From the NCBI GenBank assembly GCA_028822585.1, contig JAPKDL010000002.1:1-64000 (forward strand): a stretch of 64,000 nucleotides of DNA, read 5' to 3'. The DNA comes from Alphaproteobacteria bacterium (GTDB lineage: Bacteria; Pseudomonadota; Alphaproteobacteria; UBA8366; GCA-2717185). Below are positions 49,816 to 60,762 of this stretch, one piece after another; positions within the stretch are counted from its first letter, which is position 1; the number at the start of each line of letters is the position of its first letter. Below the pieces are notes generated by a model. It did no database searches. It was not told where the DNA came from and worked only from the letters and a program-made list of their open reading frames with translations. Both the position numbers and the translations under genes were made by a program.

Positions 49816-50625
49816 CTAAGTCCCTACCCGCATCGGGCTGACAAGCCCACGCAGGGTTGCGATCACACTGAGCGGCGTCAACATGCCTGTCGCCGGGTTT
49901 TCCAGCGACGGCACGCCTTCTATGGTCATATCGAACCGCGTCGCATCGGAATCGACCTTAATGTTATGTGTGTTGCGGGTGACCGTCGGGTCGGCCCAGA
50001 TTTCAATCATCGTTTTGTCGGCACCCAGACCCGCCAGACTTAACGCAGCGGCTACATTCACATTAGCAGGAAACCCGGCGGCGGCGTCCCGCGCCGTGCC
50101 TTCAAAGACCAGTAACGGTTCTTTCAAATCATCGACATTAATGTCATTTTTGGCTAAATGAGGCGCACCTTTGAGTCCATTTGGTGGTTTACGGGTGACC
50201 ATTCGCACAGATCGGAGGTCGCCCTCGGACGCCGCACGCACCGCGTCAAGCCCTAAGAGCGCGCCTGTCGGCACGATGATCCGCGCGCCGGACTTCGCCG
50301 CGCGGTCGGGTAAACCTTCATGACGCAGCAACATGCCACAACTCAAGGGGATAAATATTTTACCACCATCTACGGCGGGACCAGCGACATCCATGAACGC
50401 GGAAGCCGGGGCGCATTCAACAACCACTTCGGCATAGGCGCTTAATTCCGACAGAGAAACCACGGGAACAGGCACCGACATATCCGACATACGATTGACG
50501 GCGCGTTCGGTTCTTCGCGCCGACACAGCAGAAAGACGTAACCCCGGAATACCAGCGTCCAATCGCCGCGCGACGGCTTCGCCTATGACGCCAAAACCTC
50601 CAATACCAACGGTAAGTTCCTTCAT
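49816..50625 (-). CDS. Aspartate dehydrogenase-like protein (NadX family)
   Basis: VGIGGFGVIGEAVARRLDAGIPGLRLSAVSAR; ARIIVPTGALLGLDAVRAASEG; VNVAAALSLAGLGADKTMIEIWADPTVTRNTH. Confidence 0.85.
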   Translation of the reverse strand: MKELTVGIGGFGVIGEAVARRLDAGIPGLRLSAVSARRTERAVNRMSDMSVPVPVVSLSELSAYAEVVVECAPASAFMDVAGPAVDGGKIFIPLSCGMLLRHEGLPDRAAKSGARIIVPTGALLGLDAVRAASEGDLRSVRMVTRKPPNGLKGAPHLAKNDINVDDLKEPLLVFEGTARDAAAGFPANVNVAAALSLAGLGADKTMIEIWADPTVTRNTHNIKVDSDATRFDMTIEGVPSLENPATGMLTPLSVIATLRGLVSPMRVGT

Positions 50626-51021
50626 GCCTGTCGACCCACCTTGGCGTCATTTGCCAAGCTACGGCCCATACGACAAGGCTCAGAGACGCATCTCGAGGAA
50701 GTCTTAAAAATTTCGGATGGAATTTGTTTTAGCATGTCGCAATCGTACCGAACTTTCATTTAATCGCAACTGCTCAGGATCACCGTCAAAAATGATGCAA
50801 CCGCCATCGGCATCAACATCCATTTGTTCGAGCAAGGTGTCAATATTACGCGAAATCACTTCTACTTCAGGCGTCAATAACTCTCAATTTACGATGTCGT
50901 ATATATCGTTCATAAATAAATGTCCAAATTTTTTGCGCTATATTACCCTTTTTAGGATAGTTATTATCTTTTATTAACAAATAGATAAATGTTTTATTTG
51001 AGATTAAGTCTAAGGTAACAA

Positions 51022-54000
51022 TCAGGCCGTGTTGTCACGGTGAAAATATGTCGCCAAATCATCTTGGACACCGATCAACGCTGGAACGACCAGCAACACC
51101 AGAAACGTCGTCACCAAAAGCCCGAACACCAGGGTCACGGCCATGGGAATCAAGAATTGCGCCTGCAAACTGCGTTCAAACAGTAATGGTGTCAATCCGC
51201 CCATCGTCGTCGCCGATGTCAGGATCACCGCACGGAGCCGGGCGCAGGCACCATCCTTGATTGCAACATGTACGCTCTCACCGTCGCGAATACGCTCATC
51301 AATCGTACTTACCAAAATAATCGAGTCGTTGACGACAATCCCCGACAAACCGATCAATGCCATAAGGCTGAGGATACTGATATCATATCCTAACACTACA
51401 TGCCCCAGGACCGCGCCAACGAACCCAAGCGGTATGATCGCCATCACAACGATCGGACGGGAATAGCTGGAGAACACCCAGGCAAGAATGACGTAAATGC
51501 CCGTAAGCCCCAAAAACGCCCCAGTCCGCATATCACTTAGGGTACGGGACTGTTCCTCCGCCTTACCTGCGAATGACACGTTTAGTCCATATTTGGCGGC
51601 AATATCATAGATTCCATCGTCTTCCAGCGCCGAGAGCGCCTCACTCGTGCTGATCAATGCCTCGTCGACTTCCGCTGTAATACCCACCTGACGGACACCA
51701 TCTTCGCGTTTGATGCGGGAAAACCCACGCTTTTCAGTCAAAGAAACCACTTCTTCCAGCGGGACTTCCGCGCCACTTGGACTTCGCAGGTATAATCCGT
51801 CCAGGCTATTGGTGTTTTTTGCGCCGCGCGGAAACCGGACCCGAACCGTCACCTCTTCATCGCCTCTGGCGAAACGTTTCGCGATGGCGCCCTCAAAGGC
51901 ATGCCTAATTTGTGTCCCAACACTCCCAGTATCAAAGCCCAGCGCGCGACCTTCCGGCGTTACGTTCAAAATGGCTTCTCGCTTCCCATAGGGTAAGTCG
52001 TTTTCGACGTCGCTGACGCCTGGATACCCCTTCAACATATCGCCAATCTCTTCAGCCGCCAGTTTCAGGCTCGCCAAACTGCCCCCTGATAGGCGTATGT
52101 CGATTTCACGGCCCGGCGGTCCGCCTTGCGCAGCGCGCACACTCAACACAGTTAGACCCGGGAATTGGCGAATTCCCGCGCGCCACGTCTCAATTAACGC
52201 ATCGGTGCGAATATCGCGTTGATCGGACGGCGTCAGCTCAACCACAATACCGCCAATGTGATCGCCGGCATTTGTGGCACCACTTTGAAAACCCGCTTCA
52301 ACACCGATTTTCATCAAACTCATGCGAATTAGACCATTGGCACCTTTGGTCAGGTTATGTTCGGCGGCGAACAAGGCACGCTCCACCTCGTTTAACATAT
52401 CGACAGTTTTGGAACGGGGCGCGCCTGCGGAAAACTGAACATTGACGTAGAGTTTGTCAGCTTCAGGTTGGGGAAAAAATTGAAACCCGATCCGGCCCCC
52501 CGCGAGTAGACCAATACAAATAATGAACGCCGCAACCGCCGTGGCGATGGTCGCATAGCGGTGTATCAACGCAAACTCTACGGACCGCCGGAATAATCCA
52601 TCGCGAAAGGCGTCGAAATGCCGATCGAACCAGGCGCGCGCGCGCGATCGGCGTCCCTGGTTAAACGACAATGCCCCACGCATATGGCCCGGCAGCACAA
52701 AGAAACATTCGACAAGGCTGGCGATGATGACCGCGATCACGACCATCGGGATCGAGCGCAGTATTTGCCCCATCACGTCGGATATCACCAATAACGGCAC
52801 GAAGGCCGCAATGGTTGTCAGAGAAGAACTAAAGACCGGTGCCGCCATCCGCCGCGCGCCCCCGACCGCCGCCGCTAACGGATCATCGCCCTGCCGGGCG
52901 CGCCACGCGGAATGTTCACCGACGACAATGGCGTCATCCACAATAATACCCAACGCCATTATCAGACCAAAAAGGCTGACCATATTAATGGACTGCCCTG
53001 TCATCAACATCACCGCCATGGCCGCCATTAATGAGGTTGGAATGCCCATAGCGACCCAGAACGCGGTCGGTGTGTTCAAAAAGACAAACAACACGATTAA
53101 CACCAGGATCAAACCACCAACGCCGTTTTTCAATAGCAAGTCGATACGACCCCGTATTAAATCGGCCTGAATATCGTATTGCTCCAATGTGAGGTTTGGC
53201 GGTAACGTTGGGCGTAATTTAGCTAAATAGGCGTTCGTCCGGTCGGCAAGTTCCAGCGCATCGGCATTTATGGCGCGCTGTATTTTCAACTCAATAGCGG
53301 GGAACCCCTTTCGGTTGGCGCTACTCCCGCCTTCTTTGAAACGTTCAGACACATGTGCGATATCGCGCAATAGGGTTTTCTGGCCGTTGTCCCGCGCACG
53401 TATTTCAATTTTGCCAAGCGCCAGGGCGCTTTTTTTAAGACCCAGACTGCGGATTTGACGTTCCGCCGCACCGGTGGTGTCGCCAGATGGCAGATCTTGG
53501 GACGTTTCCTTGATGCGCGCCGCCACATCACCCAACGTAAGATCAAGTTCCAGTAGTCGTTCTGGCGGGATTTCGGCCCAAATTTCCTCGTTCCGACTGC
53601 CGAAAATTACGACCTGATCAATGCCACGCGCCAGTAAACCATCACGAATTCGTTTCGCGACCGCCTTCAACGACGCATCAGAATAAGGCCCCGACAGAAC
53701 CAGTCTTGAAACAAGGTCGTATCGAACGACTCGTCTGATCTCCGGCGTCTCGCTATCTTCCGGCAAGGTCGTAACTTGCCCCACCGCCGTTTCAATATTC
53801 GACAATCCCGCCTGCATGTCGGCGCCGGGGTTGAATTCGACAAGCACCGTGCCCGCACCTTCAAGCGACCACGACCTGACGCGGCGCACCCCATCCATAA
53901 ACCGCACCTCTGGTTCGATGGCCTGAATAATGTTCGAATCAATATCTTCGGCGCTTGCGCCAGGCCAGGCGACAGACACCCGGATAAAATCCAATCCAAA

Positions 54001-54144
54001 ATCTGGAAAAAACTGCGTGTTCATCCGCAATAATGACACAAAGCCGACAACAATCATCACCGCCATCAACAAATTCGCCGCCGTCCGGTGGCTCGCGAAA
54101 AAGTAGATAACGCCGCGACTAGTATCCTGGGTGTCTTCAGACAT
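51022..54144 (-). CDS. RND efflux transporter permease subunit (AcrB/HAE1-like)
   Basis: 1040 aa; SVAWPGASAEDIDSNIIQAIE; GIIVDDAIVVGEHSAWRARQGDDPLAAAVGGARRMAAPVFSSSLTTIAAFVPL. Confidence 0.95.
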   Translation of the reverse strand: MSEDTQDTSRGVIYFFASHRTAANLLMAVMIVVGFVSLLRMNTQFFPDFGLDFIRVSVAWPGASAEDIDSNIIQAIEPEVRFMDGVRRVRSWSLEGAGTVLVEFNPGADMQAGLSNIETAVGQVTTLPEDSETPEIRRVVRYDLVSRLVLSGPYSDASLKAVAKRIRDGLLARGIDQVVIFGSRNEEIWAEIPPERLLELDLTLGDVAARIKETSQDLPSGDTTGAAERQIRSLGLKKSALALGKIEIRARDNGQKTLLRDIAHVSERFKEGGSSANRKGFPAIELKIQRAINADALELADRTNAYLAKLRPTLPPNLTLEQYDIQADLIRGRIDLLLKNGVGGLILVLIVLFVFLNTPTAFWVAMGIPTSLMAAMAVMLMTGQSINMVSLFGLIMALGIIVDDAIVVGEHSAWRARQGDDPLAAAVGGARRMAAPVFSSSLTTIAAFVPLLVISDVMGQILRSIPMVVIAVIIASLVECFFVLPGHMRGALSFNQGRRSRARAWFDRHFDAFRDGLFRRSVEFALIHRYATIATAVAAFIICIGLLAGGRIGFQFFPQPEADKLYVNVQFSAGAPRSKTVDMLNEVERALFAAEHNLTKGANGLIRMSLMKIGVEAGFQSGATNAGDHIGGIVVELTPSDQRDIRTDALIETWRAGIRQFPGLTVLSVRAAQGGPPGREIDIRLSGGSLASLKLAAEEIGDMLKGYPGVSDVENDLPYGKREAILNVTPEGRALGFDTGSVGTQIRHAFEGAIAKRFARGDEEVTVRVRFPRGAKNTNSLDGLYLRSPSGAEVPLEEVVSLTEKRGFSRIKREDGVRQVGITAEVDEALISTSEALSALEDDGIYDIAAKYGLNVSFAGKAEEQSRTLSDMRTGAFLGLTGIYVILAWVFSSYSRPIVVMAIIPLGFVGAVLGHVVLGYDISILSLMALIGLSGIVVNDSIILVSTIDERIRDGESVHVAIKDGACARLRAVILTSATTMGGLTPLLFERSLQAQFLIPMAVTLVFGLLVTTFLVLLVVPALIGVQDDLATYFHRDNTA

Positions 54145-54156
54145 GTCGGATTATGC

Positions 54157-55416
54157 TCATGGTCCAGATACCTTGGCGAACCCAGATACTTTAACGCCCG
54201 GACCTATTTCCGGGAAACGGCTCGTCACGACAATTTGCCCATTTGTAAGACCGCCCCGCACCAAGACATCGGAATCGACGCGCGCAATAAAAGATACTTT
54301 TACTGGTTTCAACCGATCCTCTTCGATCAAATACACCGTGTCCTTATGATGCAACGCCGCTTCGGGCAACCGCACAACATTTTCGTAGGACCGGCCCGGC
54401 ATAACAATTCGCACAAAAGCGCCAGGACGCAACGCCGACCCCACGCCGAGATCGGCCAATCGCGCGATAAGATCGACGCCGCCGCTGGCCGTGTCAATTT
54501 CACTGTTCTCCCGTTCGATAACAGCTTTCAATGGCGTCGCGCCATCTCGTCCCTGCCAGTAAACCTGGACAGTTCGCCCCTTGAACCCCGCGCCAGACTG
54601 CAACTGACTGAATTGGGCATTACCAATATGAAAACGAACTTCCAGCCGCCGCGCGTCGATTAATCTGGCGACGCGGTCCCCCACGCCCAAACGCTTGCCC
54701 AATTCCGCGTCCGCGTCGACCAGAAATCCATCGAAAGGCGCCGTTAACCGCGCATTCACCAAATCACGCGCAGCCCGGCGAACGGCAACCTCCAATCTGT
54801 CTATAATTGCGTCCTGCTGTCCTAATCGCGCCTGTCCGGTTTCTATGGCTCGGCGTCGGTCGACAATCCGTTGCTCATTCTCGCTCAAGGACATTTTAGC
54901 GTCATCCAACGCCTTTACCGATCCCGCGCCCGAACCCCGCAATTTCTCCCGGCGCTGGACATCGCGCCGCCGCAACGCCGCCTGGCCCTCGTCATACACC
55001 AGCAAATTCCGTGCGCCTTTATAATCAGCATCGATTTCCCGTCGCCGCGCCCGCGCTTCCACCCGTTGCGCTTCCGCTTCGTCAAGGAAGCTTCGGTAAT
55101 CAAACGGATCAACCTGAACCAAAAGGTCGCCTTTTTTGACAATGCCGCCATCGCGATATTGGGCGCCAACACCCACAATACGCCCTGCGACCAAAGGTCG
55201 TAACTCTACCTCCCGACCCGCAAGAACCTGGCCATACAATGTCCAGTCTGGTTGTACGGCCCCAACATGCGCTTGCAGGGTTTCGACTGGCCACACGCGT
55301 TCTTGCGGCGGCTCACTCTTGATTTCAGGCTTGGTGGCGCGCAGATACCCTGCCGTCGCCACGGCGAAAGCAATGATCGCAATAGGAACGCCAATTTTGA
55401 AAACCCACTTGAACAC
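54157..55416 (-). CDS. RND efflux periplasmic adaptor subunit (MFP)
   Basis: Single N-terminal TM; DWTLYGQVLAGREVELRPLVAGRIVGVGAQYRDGGIVKKGDLLVQVDPFDY; coiled coil; RLTAPFDGFLVDADAELGKRLGVGD. Confidence 0.93.
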   Translation of the reverse strand: MFKWVFKIGVPIAIIAFAVATAGYLRATKPEIKSEPPQERVWPVETLQAHVGAVQPDWTLYGQVLAGREVELRPLVAGRIVGVGAQYRDGGIVKKGDLLVQVDPFDYRSFLDEAEAQRVEARARRREIDADYKGARNLLVYDEGQAALRRRDVQRREKLRGSGAGSVKALDDAKMSLSENEQRIVDRRRAIETGQARLGQQDAIIDRLEVAVRRAARDLVNARLTAPFDGFLVDADAELGKRLGVGDRVARLIDARRLEVRFHIGNAQFSQLQSGAGFKGRTVQVYWQGRDGATPLKAVIERENSEIDTASGGVDLIARLADLGVGSALRPGAFVRIVMPGRSYENVVRLPEAALHHKDTVYLIEEDRLKPVKVSFIARVDSDVLVRGGLTNGQIVVTSRFPEIGPGVKVSGFAKVSGP

Positions 55417-55631
55417 CGAGGATATGTCCCTATTGAAGTTATTTAAATTCGCTTGCGAAGCTCACTGTATATTTACTTATACGCCTGCTAATTCAAGGGA
55501 GTTTCGCAACTATTCACCTACGTAAAACAGTCACATAAATCTAAATCAGCCTTGACCCAACGAGTGCGCTGGTTACCTTGCTCTAAATTCCAAGTTGCCT
55601 TAGCCATTATACAGATAACCGGAGAACCATC

Positions 55632-57119
55632 ATGTCTGACCCTCAATATGACGTCGCCGTCCTAGGAGCGGGAAACGCCGCACTTAGCGCCGCATTGTCA
55701 GCGCAGGAAAATGGCGCAAAAGTCGTCGTGATCGAGGCAGCACCCCTAGACGAGGCTGGCGGCAACAGCCGATACACCGCTGGCGCTATCCGCTTTGCGC
55801 ATGATGGGCTGGATGATTTGAAGACGGTTCTCGACCTGACCCAAGACGAAATCGACAACGCGGATTTCGGCACCTACACCAGCGACCAATTCTACGACGA
55901 CCTGTTTCGCCTTACCCAATTTCGCAGCGACCCCGACAAATCGGAACTGCTGGTGACGAAAAGTCTGGAAACGGTGCAGTGGATGAAAAGCCGGGGCGTC
56001 AAATTCCAACCCAGCTATGGTCGCCAAGCGTTCAAGGTCGACGGCAAGTTTCGCTTTTGGGGCGGATTATGTGTCGAAACCTGGGGTGGTGGCGAAGGCT
56101 TGATCGAGCTGGAGACCAAGGCCGCGAAGGAAAACGGCATCGATATTCTGTATGAAACAAGAGGTGTATCGCTGTTATACGATGAACAAAAAGTCACCGG
56201 TATTCGGGTCAAACACAAAGGCCAGCTTCGGGATATCAATGTCAAATGCGTGGTGCTTGCGTCGGGCGGCTTTGAAGCCAATACGGAAATGCGTACCCGC
56301 TACCTGGGCCCGGGCTGGGAATTCGCCAAAGTACGCGGCACTCGGTTCAACATGGGCGCAGGCATCACCATGGCGCTGGATATCGGCGCCATGCCGCACG
56401 GCAACTGGTCCGGCTGCCACGCGGTTGGGTGGGATTTGAACGCCCCGGAAACCGGCGATTTAGCGGTTGGCGACAATTTTCAGAAGCACAGCTATCCGCT
56501 GGGCATCATGGTCAACGCCACCGGCAAGCGCTTCGTTGATGAAGCCGCGGATTTCCGGAACTACACCTACGCCAAATATGGTCGCGATATTCTGCAACAA
56601 CCCGGCATGATGGCCTGGCAGGTCTTCGACCAAAAAGTCACCTCCATGCTACGCGACGAATATCGCATCAAGGAAGTCACCAAGGTCACCGCGAATACTA
56701 TCGAAGAACTCGCGCTGAAGCTGGAAGGCGTGAACCCGGAGGAATTCATTAAAACCGTCAAGGCGTACAACGAGGCGGTGCAAACCGATGTGCCGTTTAA
56801 TCCGGCGGTACTCGATGGACGCGGCGCGCCGGGCCTGGAAACGCCGCGCGCTAACTGGGCCAACAAATTGGATAAACCGCCCTATGAAGCCTACGGCATC
56901 ACCTGCGGCATTACTTTTACTTTCGGCGGGTTGCGCACCAACGATGATGGTGCCGTGATGGACACGGAATTGAACGCGATCCCGGGCCTGTACGCCGCCG
57001 GTGAGTTGGTTGGCGGTCTCTTCAGCTTCAACTACCCCGGCGGCACGGGGCTAATGTCCGGTGCGATTCTTGGTCGTTTGGCCGGCGCCAGCGCCGCAGC
57101 GCACGTCAAGGCAGGCTAA
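55632..57119 (+). CDS. FAD-dependent tricarballylate dehydrogenase TcuA-like flavoprotein
   Basis: DVAVLGAGNAALSAALSAQENGAKVVVIEAAPLDEAGGNSRYTAGAIRF; GLYAAGELVGGLFSFNYPGGTGLMSGAILGRLAG. Confidence 0.88.
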   Translation: MSDPQYDVAVLGAGNAALSAALSAQENGAKVVVIEAAPLDEAGGNSRYTAGAIRFAHDGLDDLKTVLDLTQDEIDNADFGTYTSDQFYDDLFRLTQFRSDPDKSELLVTKSLETVQWMKSRGVKFQPSYGRQAFKVDGKFRFWGGLCVETWGGGEGLIELETKAAKENGIDILYETRGVSLLYDEQKVTGIRVKHKGQLRDINVKCVVLASGGFEANTEMRTRYLGPGWEFAKVRGTRFNMGAGITMALDIGAMPHGNWSGCHAVGWDLNAPETGDLAVGDNFQKHSYPLGIMVNATGKRFVDEAADFRNYTYAKYGRDILQQPGMMAWQVFDQKVTSMLRDEYRIKEVTKVTANTIEELALKLEGVNPEEFIKTVKAYNEAVQTDVPFNPAVLDGRGAPGLETPRANWANKLDKPPYEAYGITCGITFTFGGLRTNDDGAVMDTELNAIPGLYAAGELVGGLFSFNYPGGTGLMSGAILGRLAGASAAAHVKAG

Positions 57120-57122
57120 CGC

Positions 57123-58655
57123 ATGACCCAACGCTTCGTCGTCGCCGTCATGCGGCACGAAACCAATACGTTCTCGCCGGTGCCGACGCCGGTTGTCGAT
57201 TTTGGCCGGATCGGGCCGACCGACGGCCCGGCGTTTGGCGACGAAGCATTGCGGGTCTATCGCGACACCAACAACCCAGTCGCGGCTTATATCGATCTCG
57301 CAGAAGCGGAAGGCGCGGAAATCGTCTTTCCCGTCGCCGCCAACGCTCACCCCAGCGCCCCGGCACCGGACGCAATTATCGATCTTTGTGTAGAACGGAT
57401 TAGCGAGGCTGTCACAGCGGGATGCGATGCATTATTCCTCGACTTGCATGGTGCCATGGTCACTCAAGGCTATGACGATGGCGAAGGCCTGTTGTTACGC
57501 CGAATCCGAGAAATATCACCAGAACTGCCTATCGCCTTAGCCTTAGATTTTCACACGAACTTAACCTCAGAAATTGTTGATAATGCAACAATAATTGCAG
57601 GGTATAGAACCTATCCTCACATCGACATGTACGAAACCGGCGACCGTGCAGGGCGCACTTTGTTGCGCGCCATGAAAGGTGAAATTTCGCCTTTCATGGT
57701 CTGGCATTCGCTACCGGTTCTCACCCATATGAACCGTCATGCGCCCTCCATGGAACCCATGAAAAGTATGATGGCGAAAGCAATCGCCGCCGAATCCGAC
57801 GGTCGTGTGCTCAACGCCTCGATATTTGGATGCTTCCCCCTGGCCGATATTCCCCATGTCGGGTTAAGCGCCATCGTCGTTGGCGACAAGCGCAACGATC
57901 CCGATCAGGCGGAACGGTTGTTGTACGACATCCTCGGCGAAGGCTGGGACCGACGAGAAGAATTCATTTACCCCGTCGAACCCGTTGAAACGTCAATTAC
58001 CGATGCCAAATCTCTGGCCGAAAGTGAAGGCGACGGTCCCATCATTCTAGCAGATCACGGCGAGAATACCGGATCCGGCGGCAGTCAGGACGTTATGGCC
58101 GTGCTGCAGGAAGTCATGCGGCAAGGCCTGACGAATGTGGTCGCGGGCCCGTTCTGCGACCCGACTTCAGTGCAAACCATGGTGGATGCGGGCGTGGGTA
58201 CCACAATAACGCTGCTATTGGGTGGCAAGACCGACACGCCGTCGATGGATTTGAAAGGCGAACCACTGGAAGTCACCGGAACCATCCGCCGCATTACCGA
58301 CGGCGCGTTCACGGTGACCGGCCCCATGTTCACCGGGGTGAAGATGAACATAGGCCGCTGCGCCGTGCTGGACACCGGAGATATCGAAATTGTCGTCAGT
58401 GAAGGCCGCTACGAACCGTTCGACACCGGATGTTTCACCCATGCCGGTATCGACCCAACGCGAAAATCCTTCGTGCTGATTAAATCCAGACAGCATTTCC
58501 GAGCCGGTTTCGAACCCATGTCGAAAGGCATCGTGCTGGTGTCGGGCCCGGGATGTTGCTCGTCCGATTATAGTTTATTCCCCTGGAAAAATCTCCGACG
58601 CCCAGTTTACCCACTAGACCCGGACGTGGAATCAAATTTACCTACGCAGAGTTAG
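57123..58655 (+). CDS. M81 family metallopeptidase (MlrC-like)
   Basis: VAVMRHETNTFSPVPTP; DALFLDLHGAMVTQGYDDGEGLLLRRIREI; LADHGENTGSGGSQDVMAVLQEV. Confidence 0.92.
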   Translation: MTQRFVVAVMRHETNTFSPVPTPVVDFGRIGPTDGPAFGDEALRVYRDTNNPVAAYIDLAEAEGAEIVFPVAANAHPSAPAPDAIIDLCVERISEAVTAGCDALFLDLHGAMVTQGYDDGEGLLLRRIREISPELPIALALDFHTNLTSEIVDNATIIAGYRTYPHIDMYETGDRAGRTLLRAMKGEISPFMVWHSLPVLTHMNRHAPSMEPMKSMMAKAIAAESDGRVLNASIFGCFPLADIPHVGLSAIVVGDKRNDPDQAERLLYDILGEGWDRREEFIYPVEPVETSITDAKSLAESEGDGPIILADHGENTGSGGSQDVMAVLQEVMRQGLTNVVAGPFCDPTSVQTMVDAGVGTTITLLLGGKTDTPSMDLKGEPLEVTGTIRRITDGAFTVTGPMFTGVKMNIGRCAVLDTGDIEIVVSEGRYEPFDTGCFTHAGIDPTRKSFVLIKSRQHFRAGFEPMSKGIVLVSGPGCCSSDYSLFPWKNLRRPVYPLDPDVESNLPTQS

Positions 58656-58659
58656 GGAT

Positions 58660-60762
58660 TTGGTCGGCACTGATTTATCTACCGCCGCCCTGTCGCAGGA
58701 AAATATAAGCGAATTAATTTCTCTCTATAGAAACGGCGACCTTCAAGAAGCATTACGAGAGGGCGATGCGTTAGCTGTTTTTTTTCCAGAATCGCCGGTT
58801 ATTCAAAATTTGCTTGGGGCCATAAATTTTGGGCTCGGCAACATTGAACAAGCGTTATCTCGATATGCTGCAGCCTTAAAATTAAATCCCAGCTACGCCC
58901 AGGCGCACTATAATTTAGGCAGCGCCCTTAATAATATTGGCGACCCAGAGGCCGCGGTTTTAAGCTACGCCACAGCTTTGAAGATCAAGCCAGACTATGC
59001 CGAGGCGCATAATAATATGGGAAATGCGCTCAAGAATACAGGCAAACTAAAAGAAGCAATCGTCAGCTACGAAACGGCATTGCAATTAAACCCAAATTCG
59101 GCCGATGCGCATTTCAATCTAGGGAACGCCCTCTATGACACGGGTCAATCGGAAGAAGCTTTGCAAAGTTATATTCGGGCGACTTCAATAAATTCAAATA
59201 GAAAGGATTTTTGGCAAAGCCTGTCCCGTCTATTAGCCAACATAAATTTTACTTCTTACTCTGAAAATGTCAGCGACATTTTTATTAAAATCCTTGAACA
59301 GAAAACCGTTGTTCGACCGATCGGGATCTCAAGGCAAATATTAAAACTGTTAAATTTTCACCCGGAGTATAGAGGCCTTTTTCAGAAAAATAAGGATTCC
59401 AACGTTTCGAATTCTATGGAAATGATTTGTCGACGCCTCGCAAAAATTCCACTTTTTCTTCGCATTATTGAACTTTGCCCAATTCCGGACTTGGAACTAG
59501 AAAACCTTCTCATAACATTGCGGAGAGACCTTTTACTAAAACGACATTCGGTATTGGACAAACAGGGTATTCGGGTCTTGCAAATTTCCCTCGCCCTCCA
59601 TTGCTTCACAAATGAATTCATATTTTCCATGACTGATGCGGAAGAATCAGCGGTCCGAGCGCTGGAACTGGAAATTGAAAATTCGGCGGGCAATGCAGAC
59701 CCATCGGAGCTCTATAACCTCGCCTGCCTCGCGAGCTATCGCCCGTTACATAAATATGAGTGGCCGCAAGGGTTTGTGATCCCGAAAGATTTAAAACCCC
59801 TGTTCGAAAGACAGGTCGATGAAGTTCTGGCGGCGGCGTCAATCCGCACTGAAATTCCCTATCTAGACACAATAAAAAATAAAGTATCCACCGCAGTTAA
59901 AGCGCAATACGAGGAAAACCCTTACCCGCGCTGGATAAACACGTTGGCGCATTATAGGCCCGTATATATTCCAGCCTTCCTAAAACAAACAAACCTGAGG
60001 CTTTTGGATGAAGCTGTCGAATTCTCAAACTGGCCCGACATTTTGGTTGCCGGTTGCGGAACGGGACAGCATTCAATTAGCACGGCGAGCCGCTTTGCAA
60101 ACTGTAAAGTGCTCGCAGTTGATTTGAGCCTAGATAGCCTTTGTTATGCGAAGCACAAAACCAACGAACTTGGCGTTGGCAATATAGAATATATGCAGGC
60201 GGATATTCTCGATCTCGACCAATTGAAAAGGCAATTCGATATCGTGGAGTGTTCCGGCGTTCTGCATCATATGGCCAATCCAATGGCGGGATGGAGAACT
60301 CTAACGGGTCGACTTAAGCCGGGTGGATTGATGCATATTGGGCTCTATAGCGAAATCGCTCGTCGAAATATCGTCGAAGCACGAAAACTAATTTCCACGA
60401 GAGGTTTTTCCAATACGCAGTCCGACATAATCGAATTCCGAAAAGAAATTATCGATAGCGATGACGATGCCCTGTCCACAATTAAGACCTTCAGTGATTT
60501 CTACAGCACCAGCGAATTAAGGGACCTTTTGTTTCATGTTCAGGAACACCGTTTCACACTACCCCAAATTCAAAGAGACCTCGAAACACTTGGTTTAAAT
60601 TTTGCCGGATTTGAATATTTGGAGGCTCACGTAACATCCCAATTTATGCAGAATTATCCTGACCCAGACTCCTTGTATTCGCTTGAATCATGGCATGATT
60701 TTGAAAGAAAGAACCCGGATACGTTTAAAGGAATGTATCAATTTTGGGTGCAGAAGTCCTGA
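58660..60762 (+). CDS. TPR repeat protein with C-terminal class I SAM-dependent methyltransferase domain
   Basis: TPR units ALKLNPSYAQAHYNLGSALNNIGDPEAAVLSYATALKIKPDYAEAHNNMGNALKNTGKLKEAIVSYETALQLNP; ILVAGCGTGQHSISTASRFANCKVLAVDLSLDSL. TTG start. Confidence 0.88.
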   Translation: MVGTDLSTAALSQENISELISLYRNGDLQEALREGDALAVFFPESPVIQNLLGAINFGLGNIEQALSRYAAALKLNPSYAQAHYNLGSALNNIGDPEAAVLSYATALKIKPDYAEAHNNMGNALKNTGKLKEAIVSYETALQLNPNSADAHFNLGNALYDTGQSEEALQSYIRATSINSNRKDFWQSLSRLLANINFTSYSENVSDIFIKILEQKTVVRPIGISRQILKLLNFHPEYRGLFQKNKDSNVSNSMEMICRRLAKIPLFLRIIELCPIPDLELENLLITLRRDLLLKRHSVLDKQGIRVLQISLALHCFTNEFIFSMTDAEESAVRALELEIENSAGNADPSELYNLACLASYRPLHKYEWPQGFVIPKDLKPLFERQVDEVLAAASIRTEIPYLDTIKNKVSTAVKAQYEENPYPRWINTLAHYRPVYIPAFLKQTNLRLLDEAVEFSNWPDILVAGCGTGQHSISTASRFANCKVLAVDLSLDSLCYAKHKTNELGVGNIEYMQADILDLDQLKRQFDIVECSGVLHHMANPMAGWRTLTGRLKPGGLMHIGLYSEIARRNIVEARKLISTRGFSNTQSDIIEFRKEIIDSDDDALSTIKTFSDFYSTSELRDLLFHVQEHRFTLPQIQRDLETLGLNFAGFEYLEAHVTSQFMQNYPDPDSLYSLESWHDFERKNPDTFKGMYQFWVQKS

